A DNA stretch of 5,167 bases, taken from NCBI GenBank assembly GCA_030043175.1, contig JASHYD010000051.1, positions 1 to 5,167 on the forward strand, written 5' to 3'. The notes beneath the pieces were generated by a model. It was given only the letters and a program-made list of their open reading frames with translations, had not been told where the DNA came from and ran no database searches. Within the stretch, counting starts at the first letter, position 1. Each line of letters begins with the position of its first letter. The translations under genes were made by a program, and so were the position numbers. This DNA is from Xanthobacteraceae bacterium. GTDB taxonomy: Bacteria > Pseudomonadota > Alphaproteobacteria > Rhizobiales > Xanthobacteraceae. Positions 1 through 5,164 of this stretch are shown here, piece after piece.

Positions 1-1
1 A

Positions 2-400
2 GGGTTTGGTTTCGCGGCCATCCGGGACGACGAACTTGCTGCCGAAGCGTCGGGGGTGCCGACCCTCAGGCTCAAGCTCATTGCCACCGCGCTTTCAGGC
101 GCTCTGATGGGCATGGCCGGCGCGCCGTTCCCGTACTATATCGGCTACCTGCAACCGTCCTCCGCCTTCGGGCTCGAGTACGCAGTCAATTCGATCGCGA
201 TGCCGATGATCGGCGGCACCACCAGTTGGGTCGGCCCGCTGATCGGAGCGGTGCTCGTCGGTCAATTGCAGCAGGAGCTGACGGTAAGGATCTCTTCGGC
301 CGTCAACCTCCTAATCGTCGGCCTACTGCTGGTCGCATTCGTGATCATCGCGCCGAACGGCCTGATCGGGTTGTGGCGGCGCTCATCTGCGAAGAAATAG
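2..400 (+). CDS. livM: LivM-type branched-chain amino acid ABC transporter permease, C-terminal part (5' end outside window)
   Basis: This is the last 132 residues of an inner-membrane permease of the LivH/LivM family; the frame is open from the window edge, so the start is missing. The first residues (GFAAIRDDELAAEASGV, then LRLKLIATALSGALMGMAGA) match the cytoplasmic EAA-like loop of LivM, which docks on the ATPases, and the helix after it. Two more hydrophobic stretches follow: around SIAMPMIGGTTSWVGPLIGAVLVG, and the last helix LLIVGLLLVAFVIIAPNGLIGL, whose APNGL ending is typical of LivM rather than LivH. A short basic tail (RRSSAKK) ends at TAG. A GTG at 56 could be mistaken for a start, but homology runs through it. 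LivG begins 3 nt downstream, so the genes are co-transcribed. The transported solute cannot be told from this fragment. Confidence 0.9.
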   Translation, partial: GFGFAAIRDDELAAEASGVPTLRLKLIATALSGALMGMAGAPFPYYIGYLQPSSAFGLEYAVNSIAMPMIGGTTSWVGPLIGAVLVGQLQQELTVRISSAVNLLIVGLLLVAFVIIAPNGLIGLWRRSSAKK

Positions 401-403
401 CTC

Positions 404-1138
404 ATGGCGGCACCACTCCTTGAAGCGGAGAGGATCTCCAAGCGGTTCGGCGGCTTCCTTGCGCTCGATGAGATCGATCTCTCGGTGACGGCCGGCGAAC
501 GCGTCGGCCTGATCGGCCCCAACGGCTCCGGCAAGAGCACGCTGGTGAACTGCCTGTGCGGCGCCCTCGTCAACGAAGCCGGCACGGTGCGGTTCGAAGG
601 GCGCGACCTCACCGGACTCGCCGCCCACCAGCGTACGCGGCTCGGCATGGCCCGCAGCTTCCAGCTGCCCCGCCCTTTTACCAGTATGACGATTGCCGAC
701 AATCTCAAGGTGCCGCTGCTCTACACTATTGATGGGCGTCGCAAGCCGCCGACCGAATCTGAGATCGGGACGCGCTGCGAGGAGCTGTTGGCCCTCGTTG
801 GGCTCGCTGACCGCGCGTGGCAGCTGCCGCGCGATCTCACACAGGTGGACATGCGCAAGCTGGAGCTTGCCCGTGCCATGGCGACGCAGCCCAAGCTCCT
901 GATCGCCGACGAAGCAATGGCGGGCCTCTCCAACTCCGAAGTCAACGACATCGTAGCGCTGCTGATCCGGCTTAATGAGCGCGGCATCACGGTGATCCTG
1001 ATCGAACATATCATGCGTGCGGTGATGAGCTTCTCCCACCGTCTGGTGGTGCTGGTCTCAGGCAAGAAAATTGCCGACGGCCGCCCCGACGATGTGATGC
1101 GCGATGCGCAGGTCGAGAGGGCGTATCTTGGTCAATAG
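404..1138 (+). CDS. livG: LivG-type ABC transporter ATP-binding protein with non-canonical signature motif
   Basis: A 244-residue cytoplasmic ATPase that would power a LivHM-type permease. Visible motifs are Walker A GPNGSGKST (residues 38-46), the Q-loop glutamine Q87 in RSFQLPRPF, Walker B LLIADE with D169 and E170, and the H-loop H202 in LIEHIMRAVM. The C-terminus DAQVERAYLGQ is the usual LivG ending, and the length is normal. The odd point is the signature: where LivG normally has LSYGQQRRLEIARAL or similar, this protein reads LTQVDMRKLELARAM (145-159), without the Ser-Gly-Gly core. I recall a LivG-like subclass with LTLxxRKRLE-type signatures, so this is more likely a subfamily trait than damage. 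The ATG lies 3 nt after the livM stop, with only a weak purine stretch (GAAGAAA) upstream, which suggests translational coupling. Its 3' end overlaps the proposed livF start by 11 nt. Confidence 0.93.
   Translation: MAAPLLEAERISKRFGGFLALDEIDLSVTAGERVGLIGPNGSGKSTLVNCLCGALVNEAGTVRFEGRDLTGLAAHQRTRLGMARSFQLPRPFTSMTIADNLKVPLLYTIDGRRKPPTESEIGTRCEELLALVGLADRAWQLPRDLTQVDMRKLELARAMATQPKLLIADEAMAGLSNSEVNDIVALLIRLNERGITVILIEHIMRAVMSFSHRLVVLVSGKKIADGRPDDVMRDAQVERAYLGQ
1115..1120 (+). promoter_or_regulatory. Ribosome binding site that decides the livF start (TTG)
   Basis: GAGAGG inside the end of livG sits 7 nt before a TTG codon at 1128. An ATG further upstream at 1104 in the same frame would add eight residues (MRRSRGRI) that LivF proteins do not normally have. 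The TTG start gives MVNSLTIAGVDAGYG, which aligns with the usual LivF N-terminus. Confidence 0.6.
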
Positions 1139-1859
1139 CCTCACCATTGCGGGTGTCGATGCCGGCTACGGCGCCGTGCGCGTACTTGAGGGCGTGTCCG
1201 TCAAGGTGGGCGGCGGCGAGACGGTGGTGCTCCTCGGCACCAACGGCAACGGCAAGAGCACGCTCATGAAGTGCATCATGGGCATCGTGCGCCCGAGCGC
1301 CGGCACGGTCACTGCCGAGATTGACGGCGAGCGATATGATCTCGTTGGCCGCGGCACCGAGAATATTGTCGATCTCGGCATTGCGCTGGTCCCGGAGGGC
1401 CGCCGGCTGTTCCCGCGCCTCACCGTCGAGGAGAATCTCCTGCTTGGCGCTTTCCGGCCCAAAGCGCGCGCCCAGATCAAGGCCAACATGGATTTCTGCT
1501 TTTCGGCGTTTCCCAGGTTGGCCGAGCGCCGGCGCCAGCTCGCCGGCTCGATGAGCGGCGGCGAGCAGCAGATGCTGGCCCTCGGCCGCGCCCTGATGCT
1601 GGCCCCGCGCATCCTTCTGATCGATGAACCCTCCGTCGGCCTCGCCCCGGTGCTGGTCAGCCGCACCATCGACGCCATCCGGGAGCTCAAGCAGCAATAC
1701 CAGCTCACGGTGCTGATGGCCGAGCAGAACTTCCCGCAGGCCTTGCGCATTGCCGACCGCGGCTACGTCATCGTCCACGGCAAGATCGCCTTCGAGGGCA
1801 AATCGGCCGAGGAACTCAACAACAACGATTTGATCCGCAAGTTTTATCTAGGGTTGTGA
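1128..1859 (+). CDS. livF: LivF-type ABC transporter ATP-binding protein
   Basis: The second ATPase of the transporter, 243 residues from the proposed TTG start. Motifs by residue: Walker A GTNGNGKST (37-45), the LivF hallmark VPEGRRLFPRLTVEENL (88-104), the canonical signature MSGGEQQ (142-148), and Walker B LLIDEPSVGLAP with D166 and E167. In the H-loop, AEQNF has Q200 where LivG has histidine, which is usual for LivF (E. coli LivF reads VEQN here). The C-terminus (ADRGYVIVHGKIAFEG, ending IRKFYLGL) is also typical. It overlaps livG by 11 nt and lies last in the visible livMGF order, as in classical liv operons. LivF should form a heterodimer with LivG beneath LivHM. The function class is secure; the solute is not known. 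If the upstream ATG at 1104 is used instead, the protein gains eight residues. Confidence 0.92.
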   Translation: MVNSLTIAGVDAGYGAVRVLEGVSVKVGGGETVVLLGTNGNGKSTLMKCIMGIVRPSAGTVTAEIDGERYDLVGRGTENIVDLGIALVPEGRRLFPRLTVEENLLLGAFRPKARAQIKANMDFCFSAFPRLAERRRQLAGSMSGGEQQMLALGRALMLAPRILLIDEPSVGLAPVLVSRTIDAIRELKQQYQLTVLMAEQNFPQALRIADRGYVIVHGKIAFEGKSAEELNNNDLIRKFYLGL

Positions 1860-1924
1860 TGGACCCTGAACCGAGCACCGCGACTCGTGTCATCGCGGCC
1901 GCGCTTGGCGTGGAAATGCCGTGA
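1859..1924 (+). CDS. Possible 21-residue ORF coupled to the livF stop
   Basis: The sequence TGATG joins the livF stop to an ATG that opens 21 codons (MDPEPSTATRVIAAALGVEMP) ending in TGA. The stop/start overlap is a classic arrangement for translational coupling. The segment TRVIAAALGVEMP vaguely resembles the first helix of acyl carrier proteins, but the frame after the stop shows no carrier-site Asp-Ser-Leu, so a decayed acyl carrier gene cannot be supported. It may well be chance. Confidence 0.15.
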   Translation: MDPEPSTATRVIAAALGVEMP

Positions 1925-1939
1925 TTTCGCCAAGTTACG

Positions 1940-1982
1940 ATCGGGCCGGGCCAACGGGGTCCCGCCGATGGCCGGGCCCGAT
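1940..1982. terminator. Inverted repeat between convergent genes, possible bidirectional terminator
   Basis: The left arm 1940-1952 (ATCGGGCCGGGCC) and right arm 1970-1982 (GGCCGGGCCCGAT) are complementary at 12 of 13 positions, with a single G:G mismatch and a 17-nt loop. It lies between livF, which ends at 1859, and the stop of the binding-protein gene at 2033, where transcription from both sides meets. Neither side has a run of T after the stem, so it is not a textbook intrinsic terminator. It could be a Rho-assisted stop or an RNA 3'-end stabiliser. Confidence 0.45.
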
Positions 1983-2032
1983 GGCGGCCGGCCCCGGCGG
2001 CTTCGATGCGGGCTACGGGCGTCTTGCGCTGA

Positions 2033-3292
2033 TCACTTCGCCTTCCCAAACGGATAGATCACGTTGCCGGATTTGTATTCGGCCGGCGTGACGACGGTCT
2101 GGGTATTCATGGTGCGGAACTGCTCGAGGTCGTTGCTCTTGACGCCGTGGAACTGGATTTGCAGCATCCGCGGCTGCGCCCATTCGCCGTCCCTGCCGAA
2201 CTTTACGTCGCCCAGCACGGTCTTGAACGTGTTCGCGCGGATGTAGTCGGCGAGCTTCTTGTCGTCGAGGCTCTTTGTTCCTTCGATCGCCTGCTGCAGC
2301 ACCTGAAGCTGCGCATAGCCCCATGGCGCCATGTAATAGCCGAGCGCATCGACCCCCTCTGCCTGGGCCCGCGCCTGGTATTTCTTGAGCAGTGCCTCGA
2401 CGCCGGGGAACTGCATCTTCGGTACCGGCAGCCACATGTCGTAATTAACGAAGCCGTTGAGCATCGGGCCGAGTTGCGCCTTTAAGGCAGTGGCTTGCAG
2501 ACCTACCATGGCGCCGCCGATCATCTTCGGCTTGAAGCCGATTTCATTGACGGACTTCACTATGCCAACCGAATCGGGCGGGTAAGAGCACACCACCACG
2601 AGGTCGGGATTGGTGGCCGCGATCGCGCGTACGATCGGAGAGAAATCGGTGGTCGAGGGCGGATAGGTCTTGTCATAGACGATCTTGAGCTTCGCCTTTC
2701 CGGCGTTCTCGCGGGCGCCGTCGGCGGCATTGCGCGAGAATTCCTGGTCCGCCGCGACGATCGCGACCGTTTGCGGCTTCGGATTCTGTGCCATCGCGGC
2801 TTCAAAGAAGCCCTCGGTGAACGAGGCCTTGGGATTGGGACCGGACGGGATCATGGCGAAGTAGTTCGGATATTTGAACTCGCTGTTCACGGCGAGTCCC
2901 AGCAGCGTGATGAATACCTTGTTGCGTTGGATGACGATCGGCATTGCCGGCGCCATCTGCGCCGTCGCATAGGGGCCGATAATGAGGTCCACCTTGTCGA
3001 CGTCGAGCAGCTTGGTGTAGATGCCCGGCACCGTCGAGGGATTGCTCTGGTCATCGTAGTACACCAGCTTGACGGGGCGGCCCAGCAGCCCGCCCTTTGC
3101 GTTGACGTCCTCTTCCCAGATTTTCTGGGCGATGAGTGCGGACTTGCCGTTGGCGGCAAGACCCCCTGTCATCGCCATGCTGAAGCCGATCTTGATCGGC
3201 GTGCCCGATTGCGCCGCGGCGCCGCCGGCAAGGCCCGCGACTGCCGTTACGACGGCGATGGCCGCAAGAGCGGATTCGAGCTTAGAGAGCAT
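2033..3292 (-). CDS. ABC transporter periplasmic substrate-binding protein, LivJ/LivK type (Peripla_BP_6 family)
   Basis: A 419-residue secreted binding protein, about normal length for the family. Residues 1-27 form a Sec signal peptide: MLSKLES, a hydrophobic Ala/Val-rich core, and GGAAA before Q28 as the likely cleavage site. No lipobox cysteine is seen. The mature part opens with IKIGFSMAMTGGLAANG (33-49) and NAKGGLLGRPVKLVYYDD (64-81), followed by DLIIGPYAT (102-110), the usual first-lobe motifs of LivJ/LivK-like proteins. Near the C-terminus, VLGDVKFGRDGEW is typical of the family. The start was chosen for its ribosome binding site and because it leaves a clean signal peptide; an ATG ten codons upstream would run through that site. 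It converges on livMGF, unlike the common order with the binding protein first. Pairing with that transporter is inferred from proximity. The ligand could be a branched-chain amino acid, an aromatic acid, an amide or a related compound. Confidence 0.92.
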   Translation of the reverse strand: MLSKLESALAAIAVVTAVAGLAGGAAAQSGTPIKIGFSMAMTGGLAANGKSALIAQKIWEEDVNAKGGLLGRPVKLVYYDDQSNPSTVPGIYTKLLDVDKVDLIIGPYATAQMAPAMPIVIQRNKVFITLLGLAVNSEFKYPNYFAMIPSGPNPKASFTEGFFEAAMAQNPKPQTVAIVAADQEFSRNAADGARENAGKAKLKIVYDKTYPPSTTDFSPIVRAIAATNPDLVVVCSYPPDSVGIVKSVNEIGFKPKMIGGAMVGLQATALKAQLGPMLNGFVNYDMWLPVPKMQFPGVEALLKKYQARAQAEGVDALGYYMAPWGYAQLQVLQQAIEGTKSLDDKKLADYIRANTFKTVLGDVKFGRDGEWAQPRMLQIQFHGVKSNDLEQFRTMNTQTVVTPAEYKSGNVIYPFGKAK

Positions 3293-3297
3293 GTCGT

Positions 3298-3305
3298 CTC
3301 CTCCC
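3298..3305 (-). promoter_or_regulatory. Strong ribosome binding site of the binding-protein gene
   Basis: Read on the - strand, GGGAGGAG lies 5 nt before the ATG at 3292, a near-perfect Shine-Dalgarno sequence. It fixes the start at 3292 rather than the in-frame ATG at 3322 and implies high translation, as expected for an abundant periplasmic binding protein. Confidence 0.8.
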
Positions 3306-3364
3306 GTTGGGATTGTTCGCAATGGCGCTGTGTTGATGGCATTTTAGAACCATTCGAAAGCCAT

Positions 3365-3377
3365 GCGCCAGTGGCGC
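3365..3377. promoter_or_regulatory. Perfect 13-bp dyad upstream of the binding-protein gene, possible operator
   Basis: GCGCCAGTGGCGC is a perfect inverted repeat (6+1+6), 73 nt upstream of the binding-protein start. Between it and the gene, a - strand TAAAAT (3346-3341) matches the sigma-70 -10 box at five of six positions, but no good -35 box lies at the right distance. If that -10 is real, the dyad would lie near the -35 region, a natural place for a repressor or activator. GC-rich DNA also makes short palindromes by chance. Confidence 0.3.
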
Positions 3378-3439
3378 GGCTTCAAGGCCGGTCGATGCCC
3401 CTCCTTATCCGAGGGTTGTACACGGCCAGGCGAGCTCGC

Positions 3440-3478
3440 GGCCCCCCTGCTTGCGGGCCGGAGAGAGGGGGGCCTCTC
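3440..3478. repeat. GC-rich inverted repeat in the 5' region of the binding-protein gene
   Basis: GGCCCCCC (3440-3447) and GGGGGGCC (3467-3474) form a perfect 8-bp stem with a 19-nt loop. An alternative stem pairs GAGAGG (3463-3468) with CCTCTC (3473-3478). The centre CCCCCCTGCTTGCGGG resembles GC-rich hairpin units often seen between genes in Bradyrhizobium-like genomes. It may be a dispersed repeat or a structured leader element if the transcript starts upstream. Confidence 0.4.
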
Positions 3479-3555
3479 CCAAGGCCAGATTCGCGCGAAC
3501 TCAGACTCGCGACGGGCGCAAATTCCGGCCTCTCATCGCAGCGGAAGATGAGACA

Positions 3556-3598
3556 GAGGCTATCCAAGATGCGATTTCCATGCTCGCTATCTTGCCTC
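3556..3598. repeat. Imperfect hairpin in the intergenic region
   Basis: GAGGC (3556-3560), AAGAT (3566-3570) and GCGA (3571-3574) pair with TCGC (3584-3587), ATCTT (3589-3593) and GCCTC (3594-3598). This makes about 14 base pairs interrupted by a bulge or internal loop, around a 9-nt loop. No T-run follows on either strand. It could be RNA structure, a relic of a mobile element or chance. Confidence 0.35.
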
Positions 3599-3737
3599 GA
3601 TCTCGAGAAAACATCGGTCGGTCACGAGCTTGCGCCCAACAAGGAACAACGAAGTGGGACAGAGTCCCGAGACTAAGTATTATCCTAAATTCGTGGGTTG
3701 GCGTGGATTCCGCTTGAGGCCGCTTTCAATCGCAACT

Positions 3738-3762
3738 GACAGCTTCTGCGGATTGAGCTGTC
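3738..3762. repeat. Perfect 7-bp inverted repeat
   Basis: GACAGCT (3738-3744) and AGCTGTC (3756-3762) are exact reverse complements with an 11-nt spacer. It sits in the gene-free stretch and has no obvious promoter next to it. It could be a protein-binding dyad or a small hairpin; support is weak. Confidence 0.25.
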
Positions 3763-4105
3763 GCGGCGAGTCATTCGTGCGCGACGATACTTTTTCAGCG
3801 CTTGGCTGAGAATGCGGTACCAGCGTTCGAGCTGGTCGACTGCTCCACGGTTTTTTCGTAGAACAACCGCCAATGCGGGGACCTGGCGAGTGATGTTTGC
3901 CATCGCCGCCGGTGATGTTGAGGCGCCTCTTGCGCCTTGCTCATCTGATCGAATTGAAATCGACGCCCGGAAAGGGCTCGCACTTTCCCTCGCCGTGCCA
4001 ACGGTTCACATCGTTTTGGGCGCAAGCGGATCGCGATCATTGAGTAGGTCGAGAACGCGGCCAAGCGCTTGCTATTGACTTGCGAACGCGAAGCCACTGG
4101 AAATT

Positions 4106-4138
4106 CCGCAAATGCGCCTCAAACTGCATCGATTGCGG
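4106..4138 (-). terminator. Hairpin spanning the stop codon of the DUF1330 gene
   Basis: CCGCAAATGC (4106-4115) pairs with GCAT (4126-4129) and TTGCGG (4133-4138), giving ten pairs with a 3-nt bulge and a 10-nt loop. On the - strand the stem is followed by AATTTCC, a very weak T-tract. It could end the DUF1330 transcript, but the evidence is only structural. Confidence 0.25.
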
Positions 4139-4442
4139 AGGCAGGCGTGGCATCGCCGCCTTCCACCACCACCGTCTCCACCTCGCCCGCCCCATTGCGA
4201 CGGAACGCCGCGGCTTCTTCGTATTCGGGGGATTGGAAGCATGCGACGCCCCGCTCGAACGAGTCGAATTCAACCACCACGAAGCGATGGAATCTCTCCG
4301 GGCCTTCCATGATCTGGAAGCGGCCGCCGCGGGCGAGTACGCGGCCGCCATATTTGGCGAAGATGGCTGGGATGCGATCGGTGTACTTCTTGTACTCGGC
4401 TGCATCGACGATGCGTGAACGTGCGACCCAATATGCGGGCAT
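4119..4442 (-). CDS. DUF1330 family protein
   Basis: A 107-residue cytoplasmic protein with no signal peptide. The N-terminus MPAYWVARSRIVDAAEYKKY, then IFAKYGGRVLARGG (27-40), EGPERFHRFVVVEFDSFERG (46-65) and the segment SPEYEEAAAFRR (71-82) are the hallmark blocks of DUF1330. This family has a small dimeric ferredoxin-like alpha/beta-barrel fold related to EthD and antibiotic-biosynthesis monooxygenases; its reaction is not established. The start was chosen because the MPAYW opening is the family's usual first residues, and because GGGGAGGG (4453-4446 on the - strand) lies just upstream, with a rather short gap of about 4 nt after its GGAGG core. The frame stays open upstream, but that part reads as low-complexity, non-family sequence. 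The C-terminal tail after VVVEGG (GDATPASAIDAV) is a variable extension. The gene diverges from the VOC gene across 184 nt. Confidence 0.88.
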   Translation of the reverse strand: MPAYWVARSRIVDAAEYKKYTDRIPAIFAKYGGRVLARGGRFQIMEGPERFHRFVVVEFDSFERGVACFQSPEYEEAAAFRRNGAGEVETVVVEGGDATPASAIDAV

Positions 4443-4626
4443 TTGCCCTCCCCAAATCGTGTGCGCCAACTCGAGCCCCTTTTCTGCCTCCCGGCATGCG
4501 GGGGAGGGCAGGGAGGGGCGAGGAAGTTTAGGCGCAGCGGGGCTGTTCGGCAAAATTCGAATGGGGATTTGTGTTAATGACAGGCTCAGCGCAAACGCGG
4601 GATCCAAATCCTTGAGGAGACGTCCC
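4443..4626. promoter_or_regulatory. Divergent intergenic region of the DUF1330 and VOC genes
   Basis: These 184 nt must hold the 5' signals of both genes, unless the VOC gene is read from further away. It contains both ribosome binding sites, an imperfect hairpin around GCATGC and a G-run motif. I could not find a convincing -35/-10 pair in either direction. A shared control region is an inference from the layout. Confidence 0.45.
4484..4518 (+). repeat. Imperfect hairpin overlapping a G-quadruplex-type motif
   Basis: CTGCCTCCC (from 4484) can pair with GGGAGGGCAG (ending 4511) with one bulged base, around a GCATGC centre. The right side is also four G-runs on the + strand: GGGGG (4500-4504), GGG (4506-4508), GGG (4511-4513) and GGGG (4515-4518), with loops of 1, 2 and 1 nt. 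That fits the standard G3+ N1-7 quadruplex rule. It lies about 110 nt upstream of the VOC start, on the coding strand of that gene. It may also be one copy of a dispersed intergenic repeat. Confidence 0.5.
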
Positions 4627-5085
4627 ATGCCGCTTGAACATTTGCAGCATTTTCTGATCCAGACCGAGGATCTCGAAAAGACCAAGGACTGGTACGTGGA
4701 TGTGCTCGGAATGCGGGCCGGGCCGCATCCGGACTTCAAATTTCCGGTGTATTGGCTCTATCTCGGAGATAATGACGTGCTCCACGTCACACAGGGCGGC
4801 GGCAAGGTGTCAGAGAACCGCTTGAAATATCTCGGCCAGCAGTCGACCGCGACTGCCGGTTCGGGAGTCGTCGATCATGTGGCGTTTCGCGCCACGGGCC
4901 TCATCGACATGATCGAACATCTCACCCACAAGGGGATCGATTTCAAGGAGCGCCGCGTCAACAATCAGGGCCTCTACCAGCTGTTTCTCATCGATCCCAA
5001 CGGCGTCAAGATCGAGCTCAATTTCGAAGCCGCCGAAGCGGATGGCCGCGAGCCGGAACTGATGGCGACGGCGCTACAAGCGTAA
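4627..5085 (+). CDS. VOC-fold protein (glyoxalase / bleomycin-resistance / extradiol dioxygenase superfamily)
   Basis: A 152-residue cytoplasmic protein with two beta-alpha-beta-beta-beta modules: about 4-57 (HLQHFLIQTEDLEKTKDWYVDVLGM, then VYWLYLGDNDVLHVTQ) and 80-133 (VVDHVAFRATG, then QLFLIDPNGVKIELNF). Four residues sit where this superfamily binds its metal: H8, H53, H84 and E130, so a metal-dependent enzyme is likely. The WYVDVLGM and DPNGVKIEL motifs are classic for the fold. A short charged/Ala-rich tail follows. The start is supported by GAGGAG (4614-4619), 7 nt before ATG; the frame is open far upstream, but that part lies opposite the DUF1330 gene and is not homologous. The reaction could be lyase, isomerase, dioxygenase or thiol-transfer type; the sequence does not decide. 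No downstream partner is visible. Confidence 0.9.
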   Translation: MPLEHLQHFLIQTEDLEKTKDWYVDVLGMRAGPHPDFKFPVYWLYLGDNDVLHVTQGGGKVSENRLKYLGQQSTATAGSGVVDHVAFRATGLIDMIEHLTHKGIDFKERRVNNQGLYQLFLIDPNGVKIELNFEAAEADGREPELMATALQA

Positions 5086-5142
5086 CGTGGGCGAAAGCAA
5101 AGCGAGCCGACCCAGTTCCAATCTCTACGCGCCTGCGCGAGC

Positions 5143-5164
5143 GGGGAGGGGAGGGTGGAAAGGG
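5143..5164 (+). repeat. G-rich tract with quadruplex potential downstream of the VOC gene
   Basis: G-runs GGGG (5143-5146), GGGG (5148-5151), GGG (5153-5155) and GGG (5162-5164) have loops of 1, 1 and 6 nt and meet the usual quadruplex rule. The tract resembles the one at 4500-4518 and follows GCGCCTGCGCGAGC. It runs to the window edge, so a longer repeat unit may be cut off. Confidence 0.4.

Larger units (their letters stand above)
3479..4118. other. Non-coding or decayed stretch with no recognisable gene
   Basis: No reading frame here has a recognisable family, a good ribosome binding site and a plausible composition together. Four 60-nt rows counted by hand (3601-3720 and 3781-3900) give about 54% GC, against about 72% for a row inside livF, so the stretch differs from its neighbours. 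Short open frames on the - strand, for example 3903-3685 (contains RKNRGAVDQLERWYRILSQALKKYRR in two parts around Q-L-E), look faintly protein-like but match nothing I can name. Likely explanations are an old gene or mobile-element remnant, or an unrecognised regulatory region. I saw no clear terminal repeats or target duplications. Confidence 0.5.

Noticed and set aside
383..1039. - strand open frame of 218 codons opposite livG
   Set aside because: It is the shadow of livG, with no ribosome binding site or family features.
1011..1778. - strand open frame of 255 codons opposite livF
   Set aside because: It has an antisense-type composition, and livF on the other strand has every ABC motif.
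3353..3374. Possible sigma-54 promoter (TGGCGC, spacer, TTTCG on the - strand)
   Set aside because: The essential GC of the -12 element is missing, so the match is too weak to call.
2495..3676. Long + strand open frame of 393 codons
   Set aside because: It lies opposite the binding-protein gene, is rich in Arg/His/Asp as expected for an antisense frame in GC-rich DNA, and matches no family. The opposite strand has a signal peptide, a ribosome binding site and clear homology.
3812..4078. + strand open frame of 88 codons
   Set aside because: It has no ribosome binding site, its Arg/Ser-rich sequence is unfamiliar, and no neighbouring gene suggests an operon.
3685..4097. Overlapping - strand frames that look faintly like a transposase C-terminus
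   Set aside because: No DDE or other catalytic motif, no terminal inverted repeats and no target duplication could be seen, so a mobile-element call is not supported.
4069..4626. N-terminal extension of the VOC frame to an upstream start
   Set aside because: The added part lies opposite the DUF1330 gene and the divergent promoter region, is not VOC-like, and a good ribosome binding site precedes ATG 4627.
4443..4739. N-terminal extension of the DUF1330 frame
   Set aside because: The extension is opposite the VOC gene and its leader. The family starts at MPAYW, with a purine-rich site just upstream.
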